Position numbers and translations under genes: made by a program | Notes under the pieces: model-generated | What the model was told of the DNA's origin: nothing | Seen by the model: the letters and a program-made list of their open reading frames with translations, nothing else | Database searches by the model: none | Shown here: one piece after another, positions 32,749 to 40,576 of the stretch | Numbering within the stretch: the first letter of the stretch is position 1 | Layout: the number at the start of each line of letters is the position of its first letter | NCBI GenBank assembly: GCA_041654095.1 | Contig: JBAZED010000004.1 | Span: 1 to 64,000, forward strand | DNA from: UBA1424 sp041654095 | Lineage (GTDB): Bacteria; Bacillota_I; Bacilli_A; RFN20; CAG-826 | DNA: 64,000 nucleotides | Reading direction: 5' to 3'

Positions 32749-35358
32749 ATGAAAAAACTAACAGGTAACGAGATTCGCAACGTCTGGCTCACCTTTTTTA
32801 AGGAGCGCGGCCACAAGGTCGAAAGCGGGGTTTCCCTCATCCCTTACAAGGATCCGACACTTCTGTGGATCAACTCGGGAGTCGCCGGCCTCAAGAAGTT
32901 TTTTGACGGCAGCGAGATTCCCTCGTCGCGGAGGATTACCAACGTTCAAAAATCGATTCGCACGAACGATATCGAGAATGTCGGATATACCGCCCGCCAT
33001 CACACCTTTTTTGAGATGCTCGGCAACTTTTCAATCGGCGATTATTTCCGCGATGAAATGCTCCCTTGGGCTTTTGAAATTCTAACTTCGAATCAATATT
33101 TCGGAATGCCGAAAGACAACTTATACTTCACCTATCTACCCACCGATTTAACTACGAAGCGACTCTGGCTCAAATGCGGAGTGGCCGCCGACCACCTCAT
33201 CCCCCTCGAAGATAATTTCTGGCAGATCGGCGAAGGGCCTTGCGGTCCGAACACCGAGGTCTTCTTCGATCGCGGTTCAGCCTATGATCCACACGGCAAG
33301 GGCGTCGAATTGCTCGCTCAGAACATCGAGAACGACCGCTACATCGAAATCTGGGGCATCGTCTTCTCGCAGTACAATGCCGTCGAGGGCGTCAAGCGCG
33401 AAGATTTCAAGGAACTGCCCAGCAAAAACATCGATACCGGAGCCGGCCTCGAGCGCATCGCTTGCGTCCTCCAAGAGACGCCGACGAACTTCGAAACCGA
33501 TCTCTTTTACCCGCTGATCGAAAAGACGGTGGCCTTGGCCAAAGAGCCTTATTCAGGTTCTTTCTTAACGGCTTACCGCGTCATCGCCGATCACATCCGG
33601 ACCGTCGTCTTCGCCTTAGCCGACGGCGAGCCGTTTTCCAATGAAGGCCGCGGCTACGTCCTCCGCCGCGTTTTAAGACGCGCTATGCGCTTTGGCCGCA
33701 AGATCGGGATTGAAAAACCCTTCTTATCCACGCTTGTTCCGACCGTGGTTTCGATGATGAAGGATTTTTATCCGAATCTCATCAATCGTCAAGACTATGT
33801 CGCAAAAAGCGTCAAGGCCGAGGAAGAAAAATTCCTGAAGACGTTAAAGACCGGCGAAACCATGCTTCGCCAAATGCTGAACCAAAAGAGAATAATAACC
33901 GGCGAAGAAGCGTTTCGCCTATATGATACCTTCGGATTTCCGGTCGAGCTGACGATTGAAATCGCGAATGAAAGTTCAGCTAAAGTTGATGTGGAGGGCT
34001 TTAATCTCGAGATGAAAAAGCAAAAAGAACGGGCTCGCCAAGCGCGCGTCGATGCGTCGAGTATGAATCAGCAGCATCACGATTTGCTGAATTTTAAAGA
34101 GGCGAGTACCTTTGTCTACGATGATAAGAATCATAAAGCACTGGTCATCGCCCTCTTCGCCGGCGGCAATCGCGTCGAAGAATTAAATGGCGAAGGCGAA
34201 ATCGTTTTGGATACGACTAATTTTTACGCCGAGAGCGGTGGCCAAATCGGCGATCAAGGTCGCCTCTATAGCCGCGATTTTGAAGCTCGCGTTTTGAATA
34301 CCCATAAAGCTCCGAATAAGCAGCACCTTCACGAAATTAATGTCATCTATGGGGCGGTTCGCGTCGGCGATGAACTGCACATCGAAATCGATCACCAGCG
34401 CCGCCACTTAACGATGCGCAACCACTCGGCGACTCACCTATTGCACAGCGCTTTAGTCGAGGTCCTCGGCAGTCATATCAGCCAGCAAGGTTCCTATGTC
34501 TCCGATGAGTATTTGCGGTTTGATTTCTCGCATTATGAAAAAATCAGCTCTGCACAATTATTGCTCATTGAAAAGCGCGTCAATGAACTGATTGCCGCCG
34601 GAATAGATGCTTCAGTTCGCGTTTTGCCGATCAAAGAAGCGGAAAAAACGGGTGCGAAAGCCTTCTTCAGCGAAAAGTACGGCGAAGAGGTACGAGTTGT
34701 CAGTTTCGGCGACGCTTCGAGGGAATTTTGTGGCGGAACGCACGTTCGCAACACCGAAGAAATCGGGGTTTTTGTCATCGAGTCCGAGGAATCAATCGCC
34801 GCCGGTGTCAGGCGAATTCAGGCGAGATCTTCGATTGGTGCCTATGAACTTTTAAAGAAGCGTGAAGCCCTTCTTCATAATGTCGAACAAATCGTCGGTG
34901 CCAATTCAATTTTTGAAGTCGGCGATCGCCTGAAAGCGCTGCTCGCTGATGGAGATTTGCTAAAAGCGGAAAATGCCCGCTTGAGCGATAGGATAGCGGC
35001 CGTGACCGCCGAAGCGCTGCGCGATGCTTTCGCGACCTTTAACGGCTATCGCGTCATCGTGAAATACTTAGCTGGTTTCAAACGCGAAATGCTGACGAAA
35101 ATCGGCGATCAACTAAAAGTTGTTCATCCTGATTATGTCATCGTTTTAGCCGGTGGGGAAGACGGCGACATCGCCCTCGTCTCCTTCGTCGGTGGCCAAG
35201 CCTTAAAAGACGGCGTCAAAGCCGGAGCCATCATCAGAGATTTAGCCTCCCATCTCAATGGTTCGGGCGGTGGACGTCCCGAGATGGCGCAAGGGCAGGG
35301 CAAGAAACTCGATCAACTCAACAAAGCCTTTGAAGTTCTCAAAGAGAGTTTGAAATGA
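32749..35358 (+). CDS. alaS: Alanine--tRNA ligase
   Basis: Charges tRNA-Ala. The 869-residue protein has the class II catalytic core (INSGVAGLKKFFDG, GPCGPNTEVFFDRG, AYRVIADHIRTV), the editing domain with zinc-type ligands HNSATHLLHSAL and CGGTHVRNT, and a C-Ala domain ending GSGGGRPEMAQGQG. All expected blocks are present. GAGAGGAAAAG precedes the ATG. It is controlled by the T-box leader directly upstream and overlaps ruvX by 4 bases, so ruvX and the following gene are likely in the same transcript. Confidence 0.97.
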   Translation: MKKLTGNEIRNVWLTFFKERGHKVESGVSLIPYKDPTLLWINSGVAGLKKFFDGSEIPSSRRITNVQKSIRTNDIENVGYTARHHTFFEMLGNFSIGDYFRDEMLPWAFEILTSNQYFGMPKDNLYFTYLPTDLTTKRLWLKCGVAADHLIPLEDNFWQIGEGPCGPNTEVFFDRGSAYDPHGKGVELLAQNIENDRYIEIWGIVFSQYNAVEGVKREDFKELPSKNIDTGAGLERIACVLQETPTNFETDLFYPLIEKTVALAKEPYSGSFLTAYRVIADHIRTVVFALADGEPFSNEGRGYVLRRVLRRAMRFGRKIGIEKPFLSTLVPTVVSMMKDFYPNLINRQDYVAKSVKAEEEKFLKTLKTGETMLRQMLNQKRIITGEEAFRLYDTFGFPVELTIEIANESSAKVDVEGFNLEMKKQKERARQARVDASSMNQQHHDLLNFKEASTFVYDDKNHKALVIALFAGGNRVEELNGEGEIVLDTTNFYAESGGQIGDQGRLYSRDFEARVLNTHKAPNKQHLHEINVIYGAVRVGDELHIEIDHQRRHLTMRNHSATHLLHSALVEVLGSHISQQGSYVSDEYLRFDFSHYEKISSAQLLLIEKRVNELIAAGIDASVRVLPIKEAEKTGAKAFFSEKYGEEVRVVSFGDASREFCGGTHVRNTEEIGVFVIESEESIAAGVRRIQARSSIGAYELLKKREALLHNVEQIVGANSIFEVGDRLKALLADGDLLKAENARLSDRIAAVTAEALRDAFATFNGYRVIVKYLAGFKREMLTKIGDQLKVVHPDYVIVLAGGEDGDIALVSFVGGQALKDGVKAGAIIRDLASHLNGSGGGRPEMAQGQGKKLDQLNKAFEVLKESLK

Positions 35359-35804
35359 AAAAAATCATCGCCCTCGATCTCGGAACGAAGACGTTAGGAG
35401 TGGCCATCACAGATGGTCTTCTCCTCGCCGCGCACGGTTACGAAAACTATGTTTTTGAAGAAGGCAATTATAGAAGAGCTCGCCAGCATGTTTTCGAAAT
35501 CCTCGATAAGGAAGATGTCGACGAATTGTGCATCGGTTTGCCCCTTCACATGTCGGGCGAACCTTCTGCCCGTTCGGAGTCGACCTTGCGGTTCCGCGAT
35601 GATATGTTAAATGAAAGACCAAACTTAAAGATAACGATGGTCGATGAGCGGATGACGAGCGTCATCGCCAACAAGCGGTTGCTGGAGGCTGATATATCCC
35701 GCCGCAAGCGGAAAGCCGTCATCGACAAGATGTCGGCTGTCGTGATTCTCGAATCGTATTTGGAAATGAGGGACCAACCGTGGTTGAACAAGACAAAAAA
35801 ATAG
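35355..35804 (+). CDS. ruvX: RuvX/YqgF family Holliday junction resolvase-like protein
   Basis: RNase H-fold protein; family members are implicated in 16S rRNA 5'-end maturation and in junction resolution. In 149 residues, LDLGTKTLGVAITD provides the first catalytic Asp, with CIGLPLHMSGEPSARSE in the middle and VDERMTSV carrying the Asp-Glu pair. ISRRKRKAVIDKMSAVVILESYL forms the C-terminal helix. The alaS-ruvX-DUF1292 order is typical of Bacillota. Confidence 0.93.
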   Translation: MKKIIALDLGTKTLGVAITDGLLLAAHGYENYVFEEGNYRRARQHVFEILDKEDVDELCIGLPLHMSGEPSARSESTLRFRDDMLNERPNLKITMVDERMTSVIANKRLLEADISRRKRKAVIDKMSAVVILESYLEMRDQPWLNKTKK

Positions 35805-36037
35805 TAATCCAAGATGAAGACGGCAAGCGTTACGAACGCGAAATCCTCTTTACGTACGAGAGCAAAAACACGAAGAAAAAATACGTCTTTTTCTTCGATC
35901 CGCAATCGAAGGATGGCGAAGTTCAAGTCCTGCGCTATGCCGATGATGGAACGCTCGAGGAAGTCGAGAGCGATGACGAATATGGAAAATTAGAAGATGT
36001 TTTTAATTCCTACGTGGACGAAAGCGAAGAAAAGTAG
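35780..36037 (+). CDS. DUF1292 family protein
   Basis: An 85-residue acidic protein with the DUF1292 pattern: IQDEDGKRYEREILFTYES, KYVFFFDP and LEEVESDDEYGKLEDVFNSYVDE. Function is unknown; relatives (YrzB-like) regularly follow ruvX. The GTG start at 35780 lies inside the end of ruvX (25-base overlap) with GAGGGA upstream. No later start would preserve the conserved N-terminus. Confidence 0.88.
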   Translation: MVEQDKKIVIQDEDGKRYEREILFTYESKNTKKKYVFFFDPQSKDGEVQVLRYADDGTLEEVESDDEYGKLEDVFNSYVDESEEK

Positions 36038-36107
36038 CGATTTTTTGATACCATTCTATTTAAATAGAAAATCATAAATAATTTATTGTGGCATTATCAT
36101 GTTGATG

Positions 36108-36116
36108 TTGTTATAA
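36108..36116 (+). promoter_or_regulatory. Extended -10 promoter of greA
   Basis: TGT followed by TATAAT (36111-36116); the -35 is weak. Upstream, TTCTATTT-AAATAGAA (36054-36069) is a perfect palindrome that may end the previous transcript. Confidence 0.5.
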
Positions 36117-36145
36117 TCTAATTCGCTCACAAAGAGGTAACTAAT

Positions 36146-36622
36146 ATGGTAGACAATAAAGTAATTTTGACTAAAGACGGCGTCAAGAAGCTCAAGGATG
36201 AACTTCGCCATTTAATCGATGTCGAACGCCCGAGCGTCATCGAGCAATTGACCTTTGCCCGCTCCCAAGGCGATCTGAGCGAAAATGCCGATTACGACGC
36301 GGCGCGGAGTCGCCAAGCGGAAGTCGAGGGGCGCATCAAGCAGATTGAAGACATCCTAGCAACCGCTAAAATCATCGAAGACAAACCGAAAAACACCCGG
36401 TGCGTGACCATCGGTTCGAAAGTGGCCATTCGCGATTTGCGCCGCCAGCTCGAAGCCACATATACGATCGTCGGAACGGTTGAATCAAATCCGCGCGACG
36501 GCAAGATTTCCAACGATTCGCTACTGGGTGGTGCCCTGCTCGGAAAACAAGTCGGCGACATCGTGCTAGTCAAGATTGCCAACCCTTACGAAGTCGAGAT
36601 TCTGCGGATCGAAACCGCCTAA
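36146..36622 (+). CDS. greA: Transcription elongation factor GreA
   Basis: GreA rescues backtracked RNA polymerase by stimulating transcript cleavage. The 158-residue protein has the N-terminal coiled coil (~8-75) whose tip holds DLSENADYDAARSRQ, with the acidic residues that reach the active site. The C-terminal FKBP-like domain contains YTIVGT-x-E and DSLLGGALLGKQVGD (usually SPIGRALLGK). GAGGTAACTAAT precedes the ATG. It has its own promoter and terminator, so it is a single-gene unit. Confidence 0.96.
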   Translation: MVDNKVILTKDGVKKLKDELRHLIDVERPSVIEQLTFARSQGDLSENADYDAARSRQAEVEGRIKQIEDILATAKIIEDKPKNTRCVTIGSKVAIRDLRRQLEATYTIVGTVESNPRDGKISNDSLLGGALLGKQVGDIVLVKIANPYEVEILRIETA

Positions 36623-36645
36623 ATTTCTTTTATAAAAAAAGAAAA

Positions 36646-36669
36646 CGGAGGAAATTCTTCCGCTTTTTT
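36646..36669 (+). terminator. Intrinsic terminator after greA
   Basis: CGGAGGA (36646-36652) pairs with TCTTCCG (36656-36662), one G-U pair included, followed by CTTTTTT. It separates greA from comEA. Confidence 0.75.
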
Positions 36670-36723
36670 CTTATTTGCATGAACGTATCGCTCATCCTCT
36701 TATAAATCATTAGGAGGAAGCAT

Positions 36724-37251
36724 ATGATCAAACTCATCATCGGCGTCATCATCGCCGCCATCATCTTAATCGTCATCCTGCAAAGCATCGATCCGAGCAT
36801 CGGAGGGGGGACAAACCCAATTTCGGAAGTCTATGAGATGCTGACCGTCTCAGTCTCTGGGGAGGTCGTCAAACCCGGAACTTATATCGTCGAGCTCAAT
36901 TCGAGCCTCGCTGCCCTGATCGACGCCGCCTCGGGCGTGACGAGCAATGCTGATGAACTGGCTTTCGATCTCAGCTATTTGCTCGAGAATAACCAGTCTT
37001 TTTATATCGCTCCCAAATACGATATGAGCGATGTGTGCGCCATCGAACCGATTGACAAAGTCAATATTAACACGGACAGCAAGGAAACCTTGATGACCGT
37101 CAACGGTTTCGGCGCCGCGATTTCCGACGCCGTCATCGCCTATCGCGCCGAAAATGCCTTCAAGCGCATCGAAGATATTAAAAATGTGTCGGGGATTGGC
37201 AACGCGACATTCGAAAAAATCAAAAACTACATCACGATTCGCTCGGCATGA
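36724..37251 (+). CDS. comEA: Competence protein ComEA (helix-hairpin-helix DNA-binding)
   Basis: Membrane-anchored DNA receptor for natural transformation. The 175-residue protein has one N-terminal transmembrane helix (LIIGVIIAAIILIVILQ). An SLBB-like domain follows (VSVSGEVVKPGTYIVEL, ~47-110). The C-terminal double helix-hairpin-helix reads VNINTDSKETLMTVNGFG and IEDIKNVSGIGNATFEKI. The order is comEA-comEC-holA-rpsT, as in Bacillus. No DNA-uptake pilus genes are in the window, so competence itself cannot be asserted. Confidence 0.93.
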   Translation: MIKLIIGVIIAAIILIVILQSIDPSIGGGTNPISEVYEMLTVSVSGEVVKPGTYIVELNSSLAALIDAASGVTSNADELAFDLSYLLENNQSFYIAPKYDMSDVCAIEPIDKVNINTDSKETLMTVNGFGAAISDAVIAYRAENAFKRIEDIKNVSGIGNATFEKIKNYITIRSA

Positions 37252-39266
37252 TCGCCTGTCTGATTCTCCTGTCTCTGGTCTTCGGGATGTGGTGCATCCA
37301 CCTATCGTGGATTGTCCTCATCCCTTTGCTGGCGCTCGGTCTCTTCTTGAGTTTTCATCGCTTCCGCGGCAGAGGTATTCTCATATTTAGCGTGTGTGTC
37401 GCCATTGGTCTCGGCGTGTCCTTTCTAGATCGAATCGAACCTCGACCTCAAGCTTCATACCAGGGCATTGTCGTATCGAGCAAGGACAATTACTTCATCT
37501 TGAGAAGCGGCGGCCATAAATACTACGTTGAAGAAGAGGATAACGAGCGGGAGTTAGGCGACTATTTACGGCTTAAGGGCACGCTCAGCAAACTATCCTT
37601 CCAAACATACGAAAGCCGCTTTGACTTTCAAAAATACTTAAATGACAAGGGCGTTTTTTATCAAATAAAAGCCAGTGCTGCCGAGGTCGTGTTCGCTGCT
37701 CCTCTCCGCCTCAACGCCCGCAAGGATCGCTTCTTGATGGACTTTGATGGAGAGGCGAAGACGCTGATCGACGCCCTCCTCTTTTCGCGAAAAGACTACG
37801 AATCGGAAATAATTAGTCAGGCCGACCATCTGAATCTCCTCTTCCTATTTGCGATGAGCGGCATTTACGTTCGCCTCATCCTCTCTCTTTTCGAATATCT
37901 GCTCCGCCTCAAGCTATCGGACCACACCTCGCGCTTGCTAGCTCTTCTTTTCATGGTGCCGCTCCTGCTCTTTTCGCTTGAGAGAATCGGCGTTCTCCGC
38001 GTGTTCATCGCCTATCTTTTGCGGCTGATCAACGACCGCTTTTTAAAGAGCAGATTCACTTATCTAGGCATCTTGTCGCTCATCGCTTTTTCCTTTTTAG
38101 CCTGTGACTTTCACGCCGCGTATCAAATGTCTTTTTTACTGAGCTTTGGCATCTCGTTTCTCATCGTTTTCACGCGCTCGGCCATCAATGTTTTCCGGCG
38201 CAAAAAAAGAAGGGTGATCACGGGTTTGACCGTCTTTCTCTTTCTGATTCCCATCCAAGTGAGCCTCGCTTACGAGTTCCATCTATTGCAGTTGCTCTTC
38301 CAGATGATCGCCTTACCATTTCACGTCGTTTTCTTTTTCTTGGCGATGATTGCCTTTTATGGTTTACCCCTTATTTCAGTACTCGTTTTCTTTACGAAAA
38401 GTTTCGATATCATCTATACTTTTTTGCACAGTATCGACCTCGTTATCATCGTCGGTCAGCCTTCAGACTTTTTCTATTTGCTCTATTACTCCCTCTATTT
38501 TTATATGGCTTATCTCCTCGAGGGCCATCGTCTGATGGACGCCAAAAAGGTTGGGCTTGCTCTCGCTTCAGCACTAGTGGTCTCCAGCATCCCTTTTCAG
38601 CATATCAGCGCGCAAGCCATCCACTTCATCAACGTCGGGCAAGGCGACGCCATCCTCATCGAAAACCGCGGCCGCAATGTTCTGATCGACACGGGTGGGA
38701 ACATGTCTTTTGATATGGCGGAGGAAGTCTTGATTCCCTTTTTCAAAAAGCATCAGATATATCATATCGATGTCCTCATCACCACGCATCACGATCAAGA
38801 TCACGATGGAGCGGTGAACTCTTTAATCGCCAATTATGAAGTTGGGGAACACGTCACCAGCCGCAATCGCTTTCCGATTCAATGCGGCGATCTATCGATT
38901 GAAAATCTCAATCTGCTCCTCCACGATGACGATAATGATAATTCGCTTGTCCTCACCTTCGACTTTTTGGAAGCGACGTGGCTCTTGATGGGCGACGCCT
39001 CCAAAAACGTCGAGCGCGAAATCATCGCCAGCCATCCGCAACTCGATGTCGACTATCTAAAAATTGGACATCATGGTTCGAAGACGGCGACCAGCGAGGA
39101 ATTCGTGAGAGCGGTGGCGCCCGAAGTCGCGATTATCTCGGTGGGCATGCACAACTTTTACGGTCATCCGGATGACGAGGTTTTAAAGCTCTTGGCGAAG
39201 TGTGGCGTCGAAATCAGGCGGACCGATTACGAAGGAACGATTTCTTTCAATAGCGACCTTTTTTGA
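37248..39266 (+). CDS. comEC: Competence protein ComEC/Rec2 (DNA channel)
   Basis: Forms the membrane channel for incoming single-stranded DNA. The 672 residues comprise N-terminal membrane helices, a DUF4131/OB-like region (~60-135), the multi-helix competence domain (~190-430, LNLLFLFAMSGIYVRLI) and a C-terminal metallo-beta-lactamase domain. The last has ITTHHDQDHDGAVNSL, LLMGDAS and KIGHHGSKTA. All are in the expected order. It overlaps comEA by 4 bases (ATGA). Confidence 0.94.
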   Translation: MIACLILLSLVFGMWCIHLSWIVLIPLLALGLFLSFHRFRGRGILIFSVCVAIGLGVSFLDRIEPRPQASYQGIVVSSKDNYFILRSGGHKYYVEEEDNERELGDYLRLKGTLSKLSFQTYESRFDFQKYLNDKGVFYQIKASAAEVVFAAPLRLNARKDRFLMDFDGEAKTLIDALLFSRKDYESEIISQADHLNLLFLFAMSGIYVRLILSLFEYLLRLKLSDHTSRLLALLFMVPLLLFSLERIGVLRVFIAYLLRLINDRFLKSRFTYLGILSLIAFSFLACDFHAAYQMSFLLSFGISFLIVFTRSAINVFRRKKRRVITGLTVFLFLIPIQVSLAYEFHLLQLLFQMIALPFHVVFFFLAMIAFYGLPLISVLVFFTKSFDIIYTFLHSIDLVIIVGQPSDFFYLLYYSLYFYMAYLLEGHRLMDAKKVGLALASALVVSSIPFQHISAQAIHFINVGQGDAILIENRGRNVLIDTGGNMSFDMAEEVLIPFFKKHQIYHIDVLITTHHDQDHDGAVNSLIANYEVGEHVTSRNRFPIQCGDLSIENLNLLLHDDDNDNSLVLTFDFLEATWLLMGDASKNVEREIIASHPQLDVDYLKIGHHGSKTATSEEFVRAVAPEVAIISVGMHNFYGHPDDEVLKLLAKCGVEIRRTDYEGTISFNSDLF

Positions 39267-39284
39267 TATATAATCAAAGAGTAG

Positions 39285-40247
39285 ATGATTTTTCTAATTG
39301 CCGGCCCGCAGTCGCCGATGGTTAAAAAGCAGTTGAGCCGCTTGCTCGAGGAACGCCTCGGCGCGATCGACGATTTTAATCTTTCGCGCCTCGATGGCCG
39401 CGATGTTCTCGCTCAAGATATCGCCTTCGAAGCGAGCATGCTGCCGATCGGGACGATGCGAAAGGCCGTCGTCGTCGAAAACCCCTATTTCTTATTGAAA
39501 GAAAAGGGCAAGAACAAAATCGATAAAGAGCAAGATTACGCCGCGCTGATCGAATTTATCGCTCAGCCAAATGAGTGAGTCGATTTGATCTTCGCGGTCG
39601 AAAGCGTCGATTTCGATGAGAAGAGCGAAGTGTTAAGAGCACTTCGCAAATTCGCGAAAACGACGATTATTCCCGACCTCGACCAAAGTAGATGGTTCGA
39701 TTACGGCAAGGCCTATTTCAAGAACAATTTGGCGACGATCGACAGCGATGCCCTTCGCGAGTTGATCGCGCGCGTCAACGGCGATTTAAATTCCTTTATC
39801 AACGAGGCCAACAAGCTCATCCTTTATAAGAATCACATCAATTTGATCGATGTCACCCTGATGGTCGCAAAACCTCTCGAGAATAATATCTATGCTCTGA
39901 CGAAAGCTCTCTTTCGCGGCGATAAAGCCTCGGCCCTCGATATCTTCGCCGATCTCCGCACGAACAACGTCGAGCCGGTCACCTTGATATCCATGCTCGC
40001 CAACCAATTTCGGCTGATGAGCGAGATTCGCTATCTCGACCAGCGCGGCCTCATGCAAAGCGCGATTGCCAAAGAGCTCGGATTACCCGATTTCCGCGTC
40101 AAGATGTCGCTTTCGGATTCGCGCCGCCTATCGCGAGCGGCAATCCTCCGCAATCTCGATGCATTGTACGAACTCGATTTGAACATAAAAAGCGGTCTTG
40201 TCGACCGCTATTATGCCTTTGAACTGTTTCTTCTTAATTTCGCTTAA
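39285..40247 (+). CDS. holA: DNA polymerase III delta subunit (HolA), interrupted by an in-frame TGA
   Basis: HolA opens the sliding clamp as part of the clamp loader. Residues 1-97 (IFLIAGPQSPMVKKQL ... LIEFIAQPNE) stop at TGA 39576-39578. The same frame then continues as VDLIFAVESVDFDEK for ~220 residues to TAA 40247, covering the rest of the AAA+ and collar domains. Joined length is ~320, normal for HolA. There is no frameshift and no strong internal start (TTG 39585 lacks a Shine-Dalgarno). The gene is essential, so a nonsense mutation, a sequence error or readthrough must be considered. A TATAAT (39269-39274) lies 11-16 bases before the ATG. Confidence 0.85.
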
Positions 40248-40510
40248 GCTTTTAAAGTATTCATCAACGACTGAATGTGACTTTTTTGACGAGCTGCGGC
40301 GTTTTTGTGCATGACGCCTTTGGTCACAGCTTGATCAATCAAAGACACCGCTTTCGCAAATTCAACTTTGGCGGCAGCTGCGTCATTGGCGGCAGCGGCA
40401 GCGCTGAACTTCTTGACTTGGGAGCGAACTCTGCTGCGAAAAGCCTGATTGCGAACGCGCGCCTTTTCATTCGTGCCGATCCGTTTGATCTGCGATTTGA
40501 TTTGTGCCAT
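40244..40510 (-). CDS. rpsT: 30S ribosomal protein S20
   Basis: S20 binds 16S rRNA early in 30S assembly. The 88-residue protein is Lys/Ala-rich and all helical: KSQIKRIGTNEKARVRNQAFRS at the start, KVEFAKAVSLIDQAVTKGVMHKNAAARQKS near the end. This matches the family closely. It is convergent with holA and overlaps its end by 4 bases, the standard Bacillota arrangement. TAAGAG serves as its Shine-Dalgarno. Confidence 0.96.
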   Translation of the reverse strand: MAQIKSQIKRIGTNEKARVRNQAFRSRVRSQVKKFSAAAAANDAAAAKVEFAKAVSLIDQAVTKGVMHKNAAARQKSHIQSLMNTLKA

Positions 40511-40534
40511 TTCTCTTACCTCTTAACCTTTAAA

Positions 40535-40563
40535 ACTATATCAAATACTTGAGTTGCTGACAA
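40535..40563 (-). promoter_or_regulatory. Promoter of rpsT
   Basis: On the reverse strand TTGTCA (40563-40558), a 17-base spacer and TATAGT (40540-40535) form a good sigma-A promoter 25 bases before the rpsT start. Confidence 0.65.
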
Positions 40564-40576
40564 TATATAAATATTG

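Noticed and set aside
36054..36069. Operator for greA
   Set aside because: The AT-only palindrome sits 40 bases upstream of the -10 and just after the previous stop, so a weak transcript end or chance is at least as likely.
39576..39578. TGA read as tryptophan across the genome (mycoplasma code)
   Set aside because: Many genes end with TGA overlapping the next start (ylxR, truB, comEA, alaS, acpS), and Trp is written TGG throughout.
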